A DNA stretch of 64,000 bases from Pectobacterium carotovorum (GCF_033898505.1 NZ_JAXAFK010000003.1:62001-126000), one strand, 5' to 3'; positions 52,487 to 62,904 are shown, counted from the first letter of the stretch. Numbers and translations: made by a program. The notes: generated by a model not told the origin, from the sequence alone.

Positions 52487-53608
52487 ATGGGCAATGCTAT
52501 TCGCTCTATTTCGGCGCGCGTCAGTGTGATCGCGACGGAAAATACCTGGATTGAAGATAAAGCAATCCAACAGCTTCAAATTACATCACAACTTCCCGAT
52601 ATGGTTCGCGTGGCCGGTATGCCAGATTTGCATCCGGGCCGTGGTTACCCTATTGGTGCCGCCTTTTTTTCACAACAGCGCTTCTATCCGGCGCTGGTCG
52701 GAAACGACATCGGCTGCGGCATGGCGCTATGGCGCACGAGCCTGAACGCCAACAAAATTTCGCTGGATAAGCTGGAGAAGCGGCTTGGTAATATCGATGG
52801 ACCACTGGAAGACGATATTGAGATTCCCCCATCGCTAGCGGATTTCCGCTATTCGCTGGGCACCATCGGCGGCGGTAATCATTTTGCGGAATTACAGCAG
52901 CTTGATGAAATCTATCAGCCAGATGCGCTGCACGCTCTGCATATTGATCCTAAACAGCTGCTGTTGCTCGTTCACAGCGGCTCACGTGGATTAGGGCAAA
53001 CCATACTGGAAGCCCACGTGCGGGAATTCGGCCATCAGGGGCTTGAAGCCAACACGCCTGCCGCAGAGGCCTATCTGGAACAGCACCAGTTTGCGCTGAC
53101 GTTTGCCACCCACAATCGGCGGCTGATCGCGCAGCGAATGCTGGATCGCTGGCATACGGAAGGTGATGCCGCACTGGACGTCAACCACAATCTGGTGACA
53201 CCGACAACGATTGAAGGCATTTCCGGCTGGCTGCACCGCAAAGGCGCGACACCTGCCGACTGCGGTCCGGTCATCATTCCCGGCTCGCGCGGTGACTACA
53301 GCTATATTGTGCAACCCATTCCCCACGCTGACAGCCTGTATTCACTGGCACATGGCGCGGGCAGAAAATGGATGCGCACGGAGTGTAAAGATCGGCTGTC
53401 TTCACGCTACAGCGTCCAGCAACTGGCGCGTACCCGTTTCGGCAGCCGCGTGATTTGTCAGGACAGACAGCTGATTTTTCAGGAAGCGCCAGAGGCCTAC
53501 AAACCGATAGACAGCGTGATTGGCGCAATGCAGCAGGCAGGATTAATCACGCTGATTGCGCGCCTGAAACCGGTTCTCACCTACAAAACGCGCGGGGAGG
53601 ACAAATGA
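52487..53608 (+). CDS. rtcB2: RNA ligase RtcB2 (RtcB family, PrfH-associated)
   Basis: GTP/Mn-dependent RNA ligase joining 3'-phosphate or 2',3'-cyclic phosphate to 5'-OH ends. 373 residues with metal ligands Asp74 and Cys77 (GNDIGCGM), His132 (GGGNHF), His163 (VHSGSRGLG) and His234 (DVNHN), and the guanylylated His289 in AHGAGRKW. It is shorter than RtcB of the rtcA operon (408) and is the PrfH-linked subfamily shown to reseal 16S rRNA cut in the decoding centre. AGGA lies six bases before the ATG. Its stop overlaps the prfH start (ATGA). Confidence 0.92.
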   Translation: MGNAIRSISARVSVIATENTWIEDKAIQQLQITSQLPDMVRVAGMPDLHPGRGYPIGAAFFSQQRFYPALVGNDIGCGMALWRTSLNANKISLDKLEKRLGNIDGPLEDDIEIPPSLADFRYSLGTIGGGNHFAELQQLDEIYQPDALHALHIDPKQLLLLVHSGSRGLGQTILEAHVREFGHQGLEANTPAAEAYLEQHQFALTFATHNRRLIAQRMLDRWHTEGDAALDVNHNLVTPTTIEGISGWLHRKGATPADCGPVIIPGSRGDYSYIVQPIPHADSLYSLAHGAGRKWMRTECKDRLSSRYSVQQLARTRFGSRVICQDRQLIFQEAPEAYKPIDSVIGAMQQAGLITLIARLKPVLTYKTRGEDK

Positions 53609-54228
53609 TATTGCTTCAGCTCTCCGCCGCACAGGGGCCGGACGAATGCATGCTGGCAACGGCAAAAGCGTTGCAGGCTCTGGTACAGGATGCCGCACGG
53701 CAAGGTATCGAATGTGACATCGTCGAAACCGAAGCGGGGAAACGCGCTGGCACACTACGTTCCGCACTGGTGCTGTTAAACGGTGATCGGGCGGAACCGC
53801 TGGCTGCCAGCTGGTGCGGTACGCTTCAGTGGACGTGCAATAGCCCCTGGCGTAAAGGTGGCGGACGCAAGAACTGGTTTATCGGCGTTGCCCGCTTTCA
53901 TCAGGAACAGGCGTTTGCCGACAACGAGATTCGTTTTGAAGCCACGAAATCCTCCGGCCCCGGCGGACAGCATGTGAATAAAACCGAGTCTGCCGTCCGC
54001 GCCACCCATGTCGCCAGCGGCATCACGGTGAAAGTGCAAAGTGAGCGCAGCCAGCACGCAAACAAGCGTCTGGCCTGTTATCTCATCGCCTATCGTCTGG
54101 AAGCGTTACAACAACAGCAGCATGCTGAACTACGGGCACAGCGGCGTCTGTTCCACCACCAGATAGAACGCGGCAATCCGGTAAAAGTCTTCAAAGGCGA
54201 AGATTTCACGCTGGTCACTCCGCGCTAA
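53605..54228 (+). CDS. prfH: Peptide chain release factor homolog PrfH
   Basis: 207-residue release-factor homologue with the catalytic GGQ (residues 120-122, [20 protein letters not shown]) but without the stop-codon recognition domain of RF1/RF2. Related PrfH proteins free ribosomes stalled by cleavage of 16S rRNA in the decoding centre so that RtcB2 can repair them. The start at 53605 is fixed by the four-base ATGA overlap with rtcB2 and a GGGAGG site; a longer frame from 53455 only reads through rtcB2. Followed by its own terminator. Confidence 0.92.
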   Translation: MILLQLSAAQGPDECMLATAKALQALVQDAARQGIECDIVETEAGKRAGTLRSALVLLNGDRAEPLAASWCGTLQWTCNSPWRKGGGRKNWFIGVARFHQEQAFADNEIRFEATKSSGPGGQHVNKTESAVRATHVASGITVKVQSERSQHANKRLACYLIAYRLEALQQQQHAELRAQRRLFHHQIERGNPVKVFKGEDFTLVTPR

Positions 54229-54237
54229 CCTCAACTC

Positions 54238-54270
54238 ACAGGCGGGCCCCCGTTGCCCGCCTGTCATTTT
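54238..54270 (+). terminator. Rho-independent terminator of rtcB2-prfH
   Basis: Perfect 10-bp stem ACAGGCGGGC/GCCCGCCTGT, then CATTTTT, ten bases after the prfH stop. Confidence 0.9.
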
Positions 54271-54345
54271 TCCCTGTTAAAGAGAATGCCATCGGCCCGA
54301 CGATAGCGCTACACTCCTGCTATCTACTCCTGTCAGGCTGAAACG

Positions 54346-54654
54346 ATGAACATCGTGCGGATACTTTTCTTACCCTTAATACTGATGCTATCGGGCTGCC
54401 AGATCATACAAGGGAAGCCTGTCGCGCCACCGCCGCCTGCGGAGAAAGCGCTTGAAATTCGCTACGCGCAAACCAGCCAGTTGGAAAAAGTGGGGACGAT
54501 TTCAGTTAGCATGCGCGGAAATGCAGATGATGTCGATCGCGCCCTTCAACAAAAAGCCGATGCCTCTGGCGCGCATTACTATGTGATTGTACTGAAATCA
54601 GAAGCCACAACACTCCCCGGCATGTGGTTCGCGCGTGCCGTGCTGTACCACTGA
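54346..54654 (+). CDS. bsmA: Biofilm peroxide resistance lipoprotein BsmA
   Basis: 102-residue lipoprotein: a signal peptide with lipobox LSGC (acylated Cys18), then a DUF1471/YdgH-type domain (about 35-102; ISVSMRGNADDVDRALQQKA, HYYVIVLKSE). Its layout matches E. coli BsmA/YjfO (109), which is linked to peroxide resistance in biofilms. Monocistronic, convergent with the DUF350 gene. In E. coli yjfO is also near yjfP and yjfL. Confidence 0.85.
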   Translation: MNIVRILFLPLILMLSGCQIIQGKPVAPPPPAEKALEIRYAQTSQLEKVGTISVSMRGNADDVDRALQQKADASGAHYYVIVLKSEATTLPGMWFARAVLYH

Positions 54655-54718
54655 ATCTGCGGAGCAGGTTGTCAAAATGCGGTAAACAAAGGTGCTGGGC
54701 AAGGAGGTCCGCCAAACA

Positions 54719-54740
54719 ATACCGGGCATATTCCCGGTAT
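54719..54740. terminator. Hairpin between bsmA and DUF350 gene
   Basis: Perfect 8-bp stem ATACCGGG/CCCGGTAT, six-base loop, between convergent genes. No T-run. Confidence 0.5.
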
Positions 54741-54757
54741 CGTCATGCAACGGCAAA

Positions 54758-55156
54758 TTAATACGACATACACGCCGCATTCAGAATCCCGCCGCTGAGC
54801 GAGGCGGCACAGAGAAAGGCGCCAGAGGCAATATCGTTATTCTGGATATGCTGGCTAAGACGCGGCATATACAGACGCACGGCGAAATAAATCAGCAATT
54901 GCACCACCAGCGCAACCACGCCCCAGGTAATGTAATCCACCAGACTCACCGAATTAATCGCCGCGCTGGAAAGCGGGATGACATAGCCAATTAACGCCCC
55001 ACCAAACCCAATGGCTGCCGTACCGTTGTTCTCTTTAATCAGCGCCCATTCATCATGCGGCGTCACGCGGGTGTAGATGAACAGGAAGGCCAACACCATG
55101 GCAAACCCGATAAAGAAATAAGAGGCGAAAGCGAATAGCGACGTAACAATAGGCAT
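54758..55156 (-). CDS. yjfL: DUF350 inner-membrane protein (YjfL-like)
   Basis: 132 residues from ATG 55156 (E. coli YjfL 132): about four transmembrane helices, with VTPHDEWALIKENN and GYVIPLSSAAINSVSLVDY conserved and the end GGILNAACMSY. AGGAA lies seven bases before this ATG; an in-frame start at 55198 would extend into the upstream DNA without a site. DUF350 proteins often occur with envelope-stress genes; the role is unknown. Confidence 0.9.
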   Translation of the reverse strand: MPIVTSLFAFASYFFIGFAMVLAFLFIYTRVTPHDEWALIKENNGTAAIGFGGALIGYVIPLSSAAINSVSLVDYITWGVVALVVQLLIYFAVRLYMPRLSQHIQNNDIASGAFLCAASLSGGILNAACMSY

Positions 55157-55225
55157 AGCGACATTCCTTTTAAATGAGACTCGTTGGCGCATCAGCAACG
55201 AATAAGGAGAAGTAAAGAAGAATTA

Positions 55226-55352
55226 TATACCCTAAATAATTCGAGTTGCGTGAAGGCGGCAACTGCACGAATCCCCAGGAGCTTACACAAGTAAGTGACT
55301 GGGGTGAGTAAGGGCAGCCAACGCACAAGCAATTTGAAGTATGACGGGTATA
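55226..55352 (+). repeat. ERIC element (127 bp, near consensus)
   Basis: From TATACCCTAAATAATTCGAG to GACGGGTATA, with the core GAATCCCCAGGAGCTTACAC and AAGTAAGTGACTGGGGTGAG, which are the classic ERIC primer sites. It lies between the DUF350 gene and a chemoreceptor. Confidence 0.95.
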
Positions 55353-55424
55353 GATGATTCTTGCATAGCAAAGCGTTTATACATGACTTTACGTGATAAA
55401 CAACTCAGGAATCCCCAGCGGAGC

Positions 55425-55440
55425 GCGTTATCCCCCCAGC
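55425..55440 (+). repeat. 16-bp repeat, copy 2
   Basis: GCGTTATCCCCCCAGC, identical to 52425-52440 and exactly 3,000 bases from it. It stands in the 494-base gap 55157-55650 that otherwise holds only the ERIC and the receptor's promoter. Confidence 0.6.
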
Positions 55441-55484
55441 CTTCACATCCGCACGATGTATCCTCACATTTTTAAGAAAATGAA

Positions 55485-55511
55485 TAAGCATTGCGCCTGA
55501 AATGCCGATAA
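55485..55511 (+). promoter_or_regulatory. FliA (sigma28) promoter of the 55.6-kb chemoreceptor
   Basis: TAAGCATT (55485-55492), 11 bases, GCCGATAA (55504-55511). Perfect -10 and correct spacing; -35 matches 5 of 8. Confidence 0.75.
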
Positions 55512-55650
55512 CAGATAAGGCATTTTTTATCAGTTAGATAGTGCCCGTTTCACATTCATCACCTGCTTTTTATGCAAACACACAACAACAACTAATCCGT
55601 TCCTGGCCTGCCATGACGGTAAATAATTAATGAACGAAAGGAAGAGGTTT

Positions 55651-57186
55651 ATGCTGCGCTGGATGTCATTTCAAAACCTGTCTGTAACGCGAAAGTTATT
55701 GGTAGGGTTTGGTTTATTGCTCATCATGGGGGTGATTCTCTCCATGGTCGGCTTTTACGGATTACACAATAGCGACCAGTCGTTAAAACGCATCAGCCGT
55801 CTTGGCGCCATGTATGACAAAACTGTTGTCGCGCGGGAAGGCAACTTTGGTTATGCGCTGGAGCGTAAAGCACAGTATCTGGAACAGCACGATAGTGCGA
55901 TTGGTAACATTAAGGAAGAGCTGTCAGCACTGCTGAAAGCGATCGAGACGGGCCATTGGCCAACGGAAGATAAAAGCGCGATTCAGGATATCAGCGCATC
56001 CCTCAACGCCTATATTTCACAGCGCCAGCAGGTTATGAGCCCGGATGTCAGCCAACAGCGGCTCAGTGAATTAAACGATCAAATGGCGGGGTTGCAGGAA
56101 AATATCAATAAACTTTACTTCACGGAAGAGACCCGCGCGGGCCGTAACGTCATTAGCAGCGATATACAGCTGGGCGTGATTACGCTGATTGCCATCATAC
56201 TCGGCCTGACCACAGCAATCGTTATCTCGCGGCAAATTGTACGCCCGCTACATCAGGCGTTACACGCCACCCGCGCGATTGCGGAAGGCGACCTTACCGT
56301 ACAGCTTCACAATGAACGCCGCGATGAGCTGGGCCAGCTGATTTCAGCCATGGGGCAGATGAACAACAATTTGCACAGCATGATTGATAAAATTCGCCTC
56401 AGCGCAAACCAGATTTCCTATGCCGCAGGGGAAATTTCTGCCGGTAACGCCGATCTCTCCGTCCGTACGACGCAGCAAGCTGCCGCGCTGGAAGAAACCG
56501 CCGCCAGTATGGAACAGCTGACGTCAACGGTGAAACAGAATGCCGATAATGCCCATCAGGCCAACCGGCTGGTTATGGATGCCTCCGATACTGCGAACCA
56601 AGGGGGAGAGCAGGTTTCTAAAGCCGTCCACACCATGCACGATATCGCGCAAAGTTCCCACCGCATCGCTGAAATTACTTCAATGATCAACAGCATCGCG
56701 TTTCAAACCAACATCCTGGCGCTCAATGCCGCGGTAGAGGCAGCACGAGCCGGTGAACAAGGCCGCGGTTTCGCCGTCGTCGCCAGCGAAGTACGCAATC
56801 TGGCACAGCGCAGCGCGCAGGCTGCCAAAGAGATCGACACGCTCATTGCCGAATCGGTTTCGCAGATTAATAACGGGGCAGCACTCGTTAACAGCGCGGG
56901 AAAAACAATGGAAGGGATTGTCCAGTCAGTGACACAGGTCCACGCCATCATGAAAGATATTACGACCGCCTCGGACGAACAGCATCGCGGTATTTCTCAG
57001 GTTGGTCAGGCCATTATAGAAATGGATCAGAACACGCAGCAAAACACCGTACTGGTGGAGCAATCCTCTTCTGCCGCTCACTCGCTGGAGCAGCAGGCCA
57101 TCGTGCTTTCTGACGCGGTTTCCGTCTTCCGGCTTTTACAGCCTTCACAGCAAGGCGTTCACCGGCTGGCGAGCCCCGCGGCATAA
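55651..57186 (+). CDS. Methyl-accepting chemotaxis protein, small four-helix-bundle type
   Basis: 511-residue chemoreceptor: TM1 (about 14-36, LVGFGLLLIMGVILSMVGF), a periplasmic helical sensor (about 37-185), TM2 (about 180-200), HAMP, and the MCP domain with [20 protein letters not shown]. It ends ASPAA, without a CheR-binding pentapeptide. AGGA with an eight-base spacer precedes ATG 55651; an ATG at 55630 in the same frame has no site. Ligand unknown. Confidence 0.9.
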   Translation: MLRWMSFQNLSVTRKLLVGFGLLLIMGVILSMVGFYGLHNSDQSLKRISRLGAMYDKTVVAREGNFGYALERKAQYLEQHDSAIGNIKEELSALLKAIETGHWPTEDKSAIQDISASLNAYISQRQQVMSPDVSQQRLSELNDQMAGLQENINKLYFTEETRAGRNVISSDIQLGVITLIAIILGLTTAIVISRQIVRPLHQALHATRAIAEGDLTVQLHNERRDELGQLISAMGQMNNNLHSMIDKIRLSANQISYAAGEISAGNADLSVRTTQQAAALEETAASMEQLTSTVKQNADNAHQANRLVMDASDTANQGGEQVSKAVHTMHDIAQSSHRIAEITSMINSIAFQTNILALNAAVEAARAGEQGRGFAVVASEVRNLAQRSAQAAKEIDTLIAESVSQINNGAALVNSAGKTMEGIVQSVTQVHAIMKDITTASDEQHRGISQVGQAIIEMDQNTQQNTVLVEQSSSAAHSLEQQAIVLSDAVSVFRLLQPSQQGVHRLASPAA

Positions 57187-57219
57187 GCACAATCAGAATA
57201 TACCCCCACCAATATGCAA

Positions 57220-57241
57220 CGAGGTGCCTTATGGCACCTCG
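57220..57241. terminator. Terminator between chemoreceptor and rlmB
   Basis: CGAGGTGCC/GGCACCTCG with a TTAT loop then CTATTATT; between convergent genes. Confidence 0.78.
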
Positions 57242-57263
57242 CTATTATTGATGACGACAGTGA

Positions 57264-57995
57264 TTACGCGCGCTGGCGAACGGCTTCAAACAGGCACACG
57301 CCAGTAGCAACAGACACATTCAGGGAAGACACGCTGCCCGCCATCGGAATGCTGATCAATTCATCGCAATGCTCGCGGGTCAGGCGACGCATGCCTTCCC
57401 CTTCCGCGCCCATGACCAGCGCCAGTGGCCCAGTCAGCTTGCTTTGGTACAGCGTATGATCCGCTTCACCCGCCGTGCCGACGATCCAGATATTACGCTC
57501 CTGTAACAGGCGCATGGTACGAGCCAGATTGGTCACGCTGATAACCGGTACGGTTTCCGCCGCGCCACAGGCAACCTTCTTCACTGTCGCATTCAGTTGT
57601 GCAGAACGATCGCGCGGCACGATCACCGCATGCACGCCGGCCCCGTCCGCATTACGCAGGCAAGCGCCCAGGTTGTGTGGATCGGTCACACCGTCCAATA
57701 TCAGCAGGAAAGGCGTTTCCAGATTGTCTAACAGTGCAGGCAGATCGTTTTCCTGATATTTCCGCCCTTCTTTGACTTTCGCTACGATCCCCTGATGCAC
57801 CGCGTCGTCAGCCTGCTTATCCAGCCATTGACGATTCGCCACTTGAATGACGATGCCCTGCGCTTCCAGCTCCGCAATCACAGGCTGAAGGCGACGATCG
57901 TCGCGCCCTTTCAGAACAAAAACTTCCAGAAAACGCTGTGGATCGCGCTCAAGCAGTGCTTTAACCGCATGGATACCGTAAATAATTTCGCTCAT
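57264..57995 (-). CDS. rlmB: 23S rRNA (guanosine-2'-O-)-methyltransferase RlmB
   Basis: SpoU/TrmH-family knotted methyltransferase that modifies G2251 in the P-loop of 23S rRNA. 243 residues, the E. coli length. An N-terminal L30e-like substrate-binding domain (1-75), then motifs [23 protein letters not shown] and [14 protein letters not shown] that form the SAM-binding knot. Downstream of rnr by 103 bases. Confidence 0.96.
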   Translation of the reverse strand: MSEIIYGIHAVKALLERDPQRFLEVFVLKGRDDRRLQPVIAELEAQGIVIQVANRQWLDKQADDAVHQGIVAKVKEGRKYQENDLPALLDNLETPFLLILDGVTDPHNLGACLRNADGAGVHAVIVPRDRSAQLNATVKKVACGAAETVPVISVTNLARTMRLLQERNIWIVGTAGEADHTLYQSKLTGPLALVMGAEGEGMRRLTREHCDELISIPMAGSVSSLNVSVATGVCLFEAVRQRA

Positions 57996-58060
57996 TGATA
58001 CTCTTCAGATTAACCATAACAGGCGGTGCCCGTTAATTTAGAGATAGCGGTTTGCCCCTG

Positions 58061-58082
58061 CCCTCCCCTTCACAGGGGAGGG
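58061..58082 (-). other. Strong hairpin between rnr and rlmB
   Basis: Perfect 9-bp stem CCCTCCCCT/AGGGGAGGG with a four-base TCAC loop, very G/C-rich and unlike its surroundings, 66 bases before rlmB. No U-run follows on the minus strand. It may be an intergenic palindromic repeat or a processing or attenuation site. Confidence 0.5.
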
Positions 58083-58098
58083 AGCAGATTAGCTAACC

Positions 58099-60555
58099 TT
58101 ACTCAGCAGACTTTTTCTTCGCCCGTTTCGCTTTGGTTGCGGCGGCGATTTTACGCGTTTTTTCCGCGTTCTTTTTCGCTTTATCGCGGTTCTTTTTCGG
58201 CTTGGCTTTTGGCTTATCCGATTTCGCGTTGCGGTCGCCTTCTTTGCGGAACGCGGCATCCGGCTCAAAGTTTGCCGGCGCTTTGCTGGCGCTGCGACGA
58301 CGTCGGGCTGGCTTAGCCTCACGCGATTCCGGTTTCTTCGCGCGGTCGCGCGCGGTTTTCCCTTCGCCGCGGACCTTGCGCGTGCTGGAAATCAGCGCAA
58401 AATCAATGTTGCGCTCATCCATATGCACCGCCTCAACGCGAATTTCGACTTCATCACCCAGACGATAAACCTGCCCGCGCGATTCACCGATCAGCCGCTG
58501 ACCGATATTATCGTAACGGTAGTAGTCATTATCCAGCGTAGAAACGTGCACCAGCCCATCGATAAACAGGTCTTTCAGGCGCACGAAGAAGCCAAAACCG
58601 GTCACGCTGGAGATAATTCCCGTAAAGACTTCCCCCACGTGATCCTGCATAAAGTCGCACTTCAGCCAGTCCGCAACGTCGCGCGTAGCTTCATCCGCAC
58701 GGCGCTCCGTCATCGAACAATGCATGCCCAGCTGTAGCATCTCGTTAATATCGCTATGCCAGCCGCCCGTTGACGTCCAACGCTCATGGCGATTGCTCAG
58801 CAGATACTTAATCGCACGGTGCAGCGACAGGTCAGGATAACGACGAATCGGCGACGTAAAGTGGCCGTAAGACGTCAATGCCAGACCGAAGTGACCCCGA
58901 TTTTCCGGGTCATAAATCGCCTGCTTCATGGAACGCAGCAGCATAGTTTGCAGCATTTCCCGATCGGGACGCTCCGCTACCTCATTCATCAATTCCGCGT
59001 AGTCTTTCGGCTGTGGCTTCATTCCGCCTTTCAGCGTCAGCCCCAGCTCGCCCAGCACGCTGCGCAGGGCTAATACATGATCTTCACTCGGCTGATCGTG
59101 TACGCGGAACAGCGCAGGCTCTTCGTTTTTCTCCACAAATCTCGCGGCGGAGATATTCGCCAGAATCATGCACTCTTCAATTAGCTTGTGGGCATCGTTA
59201 CGCACCACGGCTTCCACACGGTCGATACGGCGCTCGGCGTTAAAAATGAACTTCGCTTCTTCGGTTTCGAACGCGATGCCGCCGCGCACTTCACGCGCGT
59301 GCTCAAGCACCTTATACATGTGGTGCAGCTCTTCCAGCCCGCCCACCAGCGGTTTGTAGTGCTCACGCAGCTCGGCGTCACCTTGCAGAATGTTCCACAC
59401 CTTGGTGTAGGTCAGACGCGCGTGTGAACTCATCACCGCTTCATAGAACTTGTAAGACGACAGCTTGCCCTGCGCCGAGATGGTCATTTCACAAACCATA
59501 CACAGACGATCGACCTGCGGGTTGAGCGAACATAGCCCGTTCGACAGCACTTCCGGCAACATCGGAACCACCTGCGACGGGAAGTACACCGAGGTGCCAC
59601 GCGCCCGCGCTTCATGGTCAAGCGGCGTATTCGGCCGCACGTAGTAGCTCACGTCCGCAATGGCAACCCACAGCCGCCAGCCGCCGCCGCGTTTTTTCTC
59701 ACAGTACACCGCGTCATCAAAATCGCGGGCATCTTCACCATCAATTGTGACCAGCGGCAGCTTACACAGATCCACACGGCCCTTTTTCGCCGCTTCCGGC
59801 ACTTCTTCAGCAAGATCTTTCACCTGTTCTTCCACTTTCGGTGGCCAGGTGTGCGGAATATCGTGGGTACGCAGAGCGATATCCACCGCCAGCCCGGTGC
59901 CCATATTATCACCGAGGATCTCGACGATCTTACCGACCGCTTTCGTGCGGCGCGTGGCGCGCTGTGTCAGCTCAACCACCACCACGAAACCCATACGGGC
60001 GCCGTTAATTTCTTCTTTCGGGATCAGAATATCGAAGCTCAGACGACTGTCATCCGGTACCACGAACCCGACACCGGCATCGACAAAATAGCGGCCGACA
60101 ATTTGCCCGGTACGCGGTTCCAGCACGCGTACAATGCGCCCTTCACGCCGTCCTTTACGATCCGCGCCCAGCGGCTGTGCCAGCACAACATCGCCGTGAA
60201 TTGCGCGTTTCATCTCTTCAGCCGACAGATACAGATCGTCTTTGCGGCCTTCCACACGCAGGAAACCGAAGCCATCACGGTGACCGATAACCGTCCCACG
60301 CAGCAGATCGAGTTTTTCCGGCAACGCATAGCACTGGCGGCGGGTAAAAATAAGCTGACCATCGCGCTCCATCGCACGCAGGCGGCGGCGCAGTGCTTCG
60401 AGGGGTTCTTCTCCGGTTAATTGCAGGTCGGCGGCTAATTCTTCCCGGCTAATCGGGGTATCGCGCTTGGCGATGTGCGCCAAAATATATTCACGACTGG
60501 GGATGGGGGATTCGTATTTTTCTGCTTCTCGTTCCAGGAATGGATCTTGTGACAT
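58099..60555 (-). CDS. rnr: Ribonuclease R
   Basis: Processive 3'-5' exoribonuclease that degrades structured RNA and takes part in rRNA quality control and trans-translation. 818 residues from ATG 60555 (E. coli 813): an HTH-like N-terminus ([22 protein letters not shown]), two cold-shock domains, the RNB catalytic domain with the Asp cluster in [14 protein letters not shown], an S1 domain and a Lys/Arg-rich tail. GGAGG seven bases before ATG 60555 decides against an in-frame start at 60600 inside nsrR. In the nsrR-rnr-rlmB operon, as in E. coli. Confidence 0.96.
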   Translation of the reverse strand: MSQDPFLEREAEKYESPIPSREYILAHIAKRDTPISREELAADLQLTGEEPLEALRRRLRAMERDGQLIFTRRQCYALPEKLDLLRGTVIGHRDGFGFLRVEGRKDDLYLSAEEMKRAIHGDVVLAQPLGADRKGRREGRIVRVLEPRTGQIVGRYFVDAGVGFVVPDDSRLSFDILIPKEEINGARMGFVVVVELTQRATRRTKAVGKIVEILGDNMGTGLAVDIALRTHDIPHTWPPKVEEQVKDLAEEVPEAAKKGRVDLCKLPLVTIDGEDARDFDDAVYCEKKRGGGWRLWVAIADVSYYVRPNTPLDHEARARGTSVYFPSQVVPMLPEVLSNGLCSLNPQVDRLCMVCEMTISAQGKLSSYKFYEAVMSSHARLTYTKVWNILQGDAELREHYKPLVGGLEELHHMYKVLEHAREVRGGIAFETEEAKFIFNAERRIDRVEAVVRNDAHKLIEECMILANISAARFVEKNEEPALFRVHDQPSEDHVLALRSVLGELGLTLKGGMKPQPKDYAELMNEVAERPDREMLQTMLLRSMKQAIYDPENRGHFGLALTSYGHFTSPIRRYPDLSLHRAIKYLLSNRHERWTSTGGWHSDINEMLQLGMHCSMTERRADEATRDVADWLKCDFMQDHVGEVFTGIISSVTGFGFFVRLKDLFIDGLVHVSTLDNDYYRYDNIGQRLIGESRGQVYRLGDEVEIRVEAVHMDERNIDFALISSTRKVRGEGKTARDRAKKPESREAKPARRRRSASKAPANFEPDAAFRKEGDRNAKSDKPKAKPKKNRDKAKKNAEKTRKIAAATKAKRAKKKSAE

Positions 60556-60596
60556 TGCGGTTCCTCCGTTGTCATCAGCAGGAGGCTGAACAAAAT

Positions 60597-61022
60597 TCAT
60601 TCAACCAACAATAATTTATAAAGCGGTGGGTTTTCTTTGACCATATCAGCCAGCGTGTATTGATCCAGCTCTTGCAGGAAATTTTGTACCGCCTGTTGAA
60701 GCACCTGCTTCAAACGGCAGGCTGGCGTAATGTGGCAAAAATCATGGTTACAGTTAACCAGCGTGAGCGGCTCTAATTCGCGCACAACATCGCCAATTCG
60801 AATGGTTTCAGCTGGTTTCCCAAGACGGATACCGCCATTCTTGCCGCGCACGGCCATCACCAACCCAGCGCGACTAAGTTGATTGATAATTTTGACCATA
60901 TGATTACGAGACACGCCATACACTTCCGTTACCTCAGAAATGCTGGTCATTTTCCCGCCCGGCAGCGATGCCATATAAATCAGCGCCCGCAAGCCATAAT
61001 CCGTAAAACTTGTTAACTGCAC
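60597..61022 (-). CDS. nsrR: Nitric oxide-sensing repressor NsrR
   Basis: Rrf2-family repressor holding a NO-sensitive Fe-S cluster. 141 residues, as in E. coli, with the winged helix (about 1-65, [14 protein letters not shown]) and cluster ligands Cys91, Cys96 and Cys102 in the same spacing as E. coli. Its predicted site is present before ytfE in this window. First gene of nsrR-rnr-rlmB. No obvious NsrR site was seen in its own promoter. Confidence 0.96.
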   Translation of the reverse strand: MQLTSFTDYGLRALIYMASLPGGKMTSISEVTEVYGVSRNHMVKIINQLSRAGLVMAVRGKNGGIRLGKPAETIRIGDVVRELEPLTLVNCNHDFCHITPACRLKQVLQQAVQNFLQELDQYTLADMVKENPPLYKLLLVE

Positions 61023-61332
61023 ATAAACCTCGGATACCTCTGGGTATCATTGACTGGCGTATTAAGTACGCCCCTGAAAAACCAACGCTATTGACAGATA
61101 ATAAACCAGGCGTAAACGCTACGGCTAATTATTTATACCCTTATGTGTTAAGAGAAACCCGCGTTGAGAGAAACCGCCTGGCTACGCCCTTTCCCACATC
61201 CCTGACGCCTGCCATATCTTTTTAATTTTATCGCACCGCAACACAGATAACGTATTCTCTTCTGTTGCACACACCACATCCAATGATGACTGGGTTATCA
61301 CCCACGAAAGGCGGCGTAAGGAAAAGGACACC
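61023..61332 (+). promoter_or_regulatory. nsrR/chemoreceptor divergent region with weak FliA-like promoter
   Basis: 310 bases, no gene. TAATTTTA (61223-61230) and ACAGATAA (61243-61250) resemble a FliA promoter but with 12 rather than 11 bases between them and two mismatches in the -10, so only tentative. Confidence 0.3.
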
Positions 61333-62904
61333 ATGAGGTTGAAAAATATTTCTATTCGTACCGGCTTATTAACGTTATTGCTGTTAACCACCCTGTTGCT
61401 GCTCATCGTCAGCAGCATGGGCGTGATTGCCATTAAGAAAGACAGGGAAACGCTGACAGCCCAAAATCAGATTCAGGGGATTGAGCTGGGCAACCTGATG
61501 AGCGGCTATAACCAAACGCTCAGCGCGCGCGCGTCGGCAACGCTCGCCGTCAGGAAAATCGAGATCGGCCTGCTGGACGACGGGGCGAAGGAAACCGGAG
61601 TCGTAGAGAAACACCTCAGCCAGTCGCAGAAAGACATTGACCGCGTGATCAAATCAGCCAATGCCGATCCCAAACAGCAAGTGCTTGCGCAGGAAGTGTT
61701 AAAAACCTATCAGGCCTATTTTCAACAGGGCATGACCCCGATGCTAAGCGCGCTGCAAAAACAGTATACCGATGAATATTATGAGGTTCTGGAAAAACAG
61801 CTCGGCCCGCTGAGTGAAGCCTTTGATTTATCGATCCAAAACTTTCGTCAGTACGCACAGCAGCTGTCCGAACAGGGTCTGGCACAGTCCGAACGTAATG
61901 AGAGCATGATGCTGTTGCTCATTGCCATCGCCTGCCTGCTGTCTATCACGCTGGTTGCATTAGCCTGGATCGCACTGCGACACATGCTGCTCAAACCGTT
62001 GGATTATGCCATTGAACAACTGGAGCAGGTGGCCGCCGGTAACCTGACCCGTCGCCTGATTCAAGGCGGGGACAACGAACTGGGTAGACTCAATGATGCC
62101 ATCGGCCGCATGCAAGGGGCGCTGCTGGAGTCGGTGAGCCAGGTGCGCGATGCCAGCACGCAAATCGATCTCGGCAGCCGCGAACTGTTTGAAGAGAACG
62201 CCCAGCTTGCCCAACGCACCGAAGAATCCGTTGCCGCACTGGAACAGACGGCAGCGAGCATGGAGCAACTCAGCGCCACGGTGAAGCTCAATGCCGACCA
62301 TGCCGAACTCGCGCACCAGCTCGCCAACAACGTCTCGAACACCAGCAGCCGCAGCAACGAGTCCGTCTGTTACGTGATTGAGAAAATGCAGGAGATCGCC
62401 GTCAGCGCCAAGCGTATCAATGACATCCTCAGCGTCATTGACGGCATCGCGTTCCAGACCAACATTCTAGCGCTGAATGCCTCCGTCGAATCCGCTCGTG
62501 CTGGCGAACAAGGCAGAGGCTTTGCCGTTGTCGCCGGAGAAGTACGCAATCTGGCGCAGCATAGCTCGCAGGCAGCAAAAGAGATCCGCTCGCTGATTTT
62601 GGATTCCCAGACGCGCGTGTCCGAAGGGCTTGAATTGGCTTCTAAAGCGGGTGAAACCATGGATGAAGTGACCGACGAAATCATCCGAATTACGCAACTG
62701 ATGCGAGACATCTCCACCGCCACGCAAGAGCAGCATCGCGGTATCGAACAGGTCAACGTCGCTTTCACGCAAATCGACAAGGTTGCTCAGCACAATGCGC
62801 AGCTCGTCAAAGCCTCATCCGCCACTACGCAATCGCTGGAGCAGCAGTCTCAGCAGCTCATGCGATCGATGGCGCTGTTTCAGGTAGAACCTCGCCTTTC
62901 CTAA
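61333..62904 (+). CDS. Methyl-accepting chemotaxis protein, four-helix-bundle type
   Basis: 523-residue chemoreceptor: TM1 (about 10-34), a periplasmic four-helix sensor (about 35-190, [26 protein letters not shown]), TM2 (about 194-216), HAMP, and the MCP domain. It is paralogous to the receptor at 25406-26992 throughout (IQG-E, AR-A-LA-R positions). The usually invariant tip [10 protein letters not shown] reads [10 protein letters not shown] here. It ends EPRLS with no pentapeptide. AAGGA lies before ATG 61333. Ligand unknown. Confidence 0.92.
   Translation: MRLKNISIRTGLLTLLLLTTLLLLIVSSMGVIAIKKDRETLTAQNQIQGIELGNLMSGYNQTLSARASATLAVRKIEIGLLDDGAKETGVVEKHLSQSQKDIDRVIKSANADPKQQVLAQEVLKTYQAYFQQGMTPMLSALQKQYTDEYYEVLEKQLGPLSEAFDLSIQNFRQYAQQLSEQGLAQSERNESMMLLLIAIACLLSITLVALAWIALRHMLLKPLDYAIEQLEQVAAGNLTRRLIQGGDNELGRLNDAIGRMQGALLESVSQVRDASTQIDLGSRELFEENAQLAQRTEESVAALEQTAASMEQLSATVKLNADHAELAHQLANNVSNTSSRSNESVCYVIEKMQEIAVSAKRINDILSVIDGIAFQTNILALNASVESARAGEQGRGFAVVAGEVRNLAQHSSQAAKEIRSLILDSQTRVSEGLELASKAGETMDEVTDEIIRITQLMRDISTATQEQHRGIEQVNVAFTQIDKVAQHNAQLVKASSATTQSLEQQSQQLMRSMALFQVEPRLS

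Noticed and set aside
53455..53604. Longer N-terminus for PrfH
   Set aside because: The extra 50 codons only read rtcB2 in another frame; the ATGA overlap and a good ribosome binding site at 53605 give a standard PrfH.
60556..60600. Start of RNase R inside nsrR
   Set aside because: The 15 additional residues have no counterpart in the family, while GGAGG directly precedes ATG 60555.
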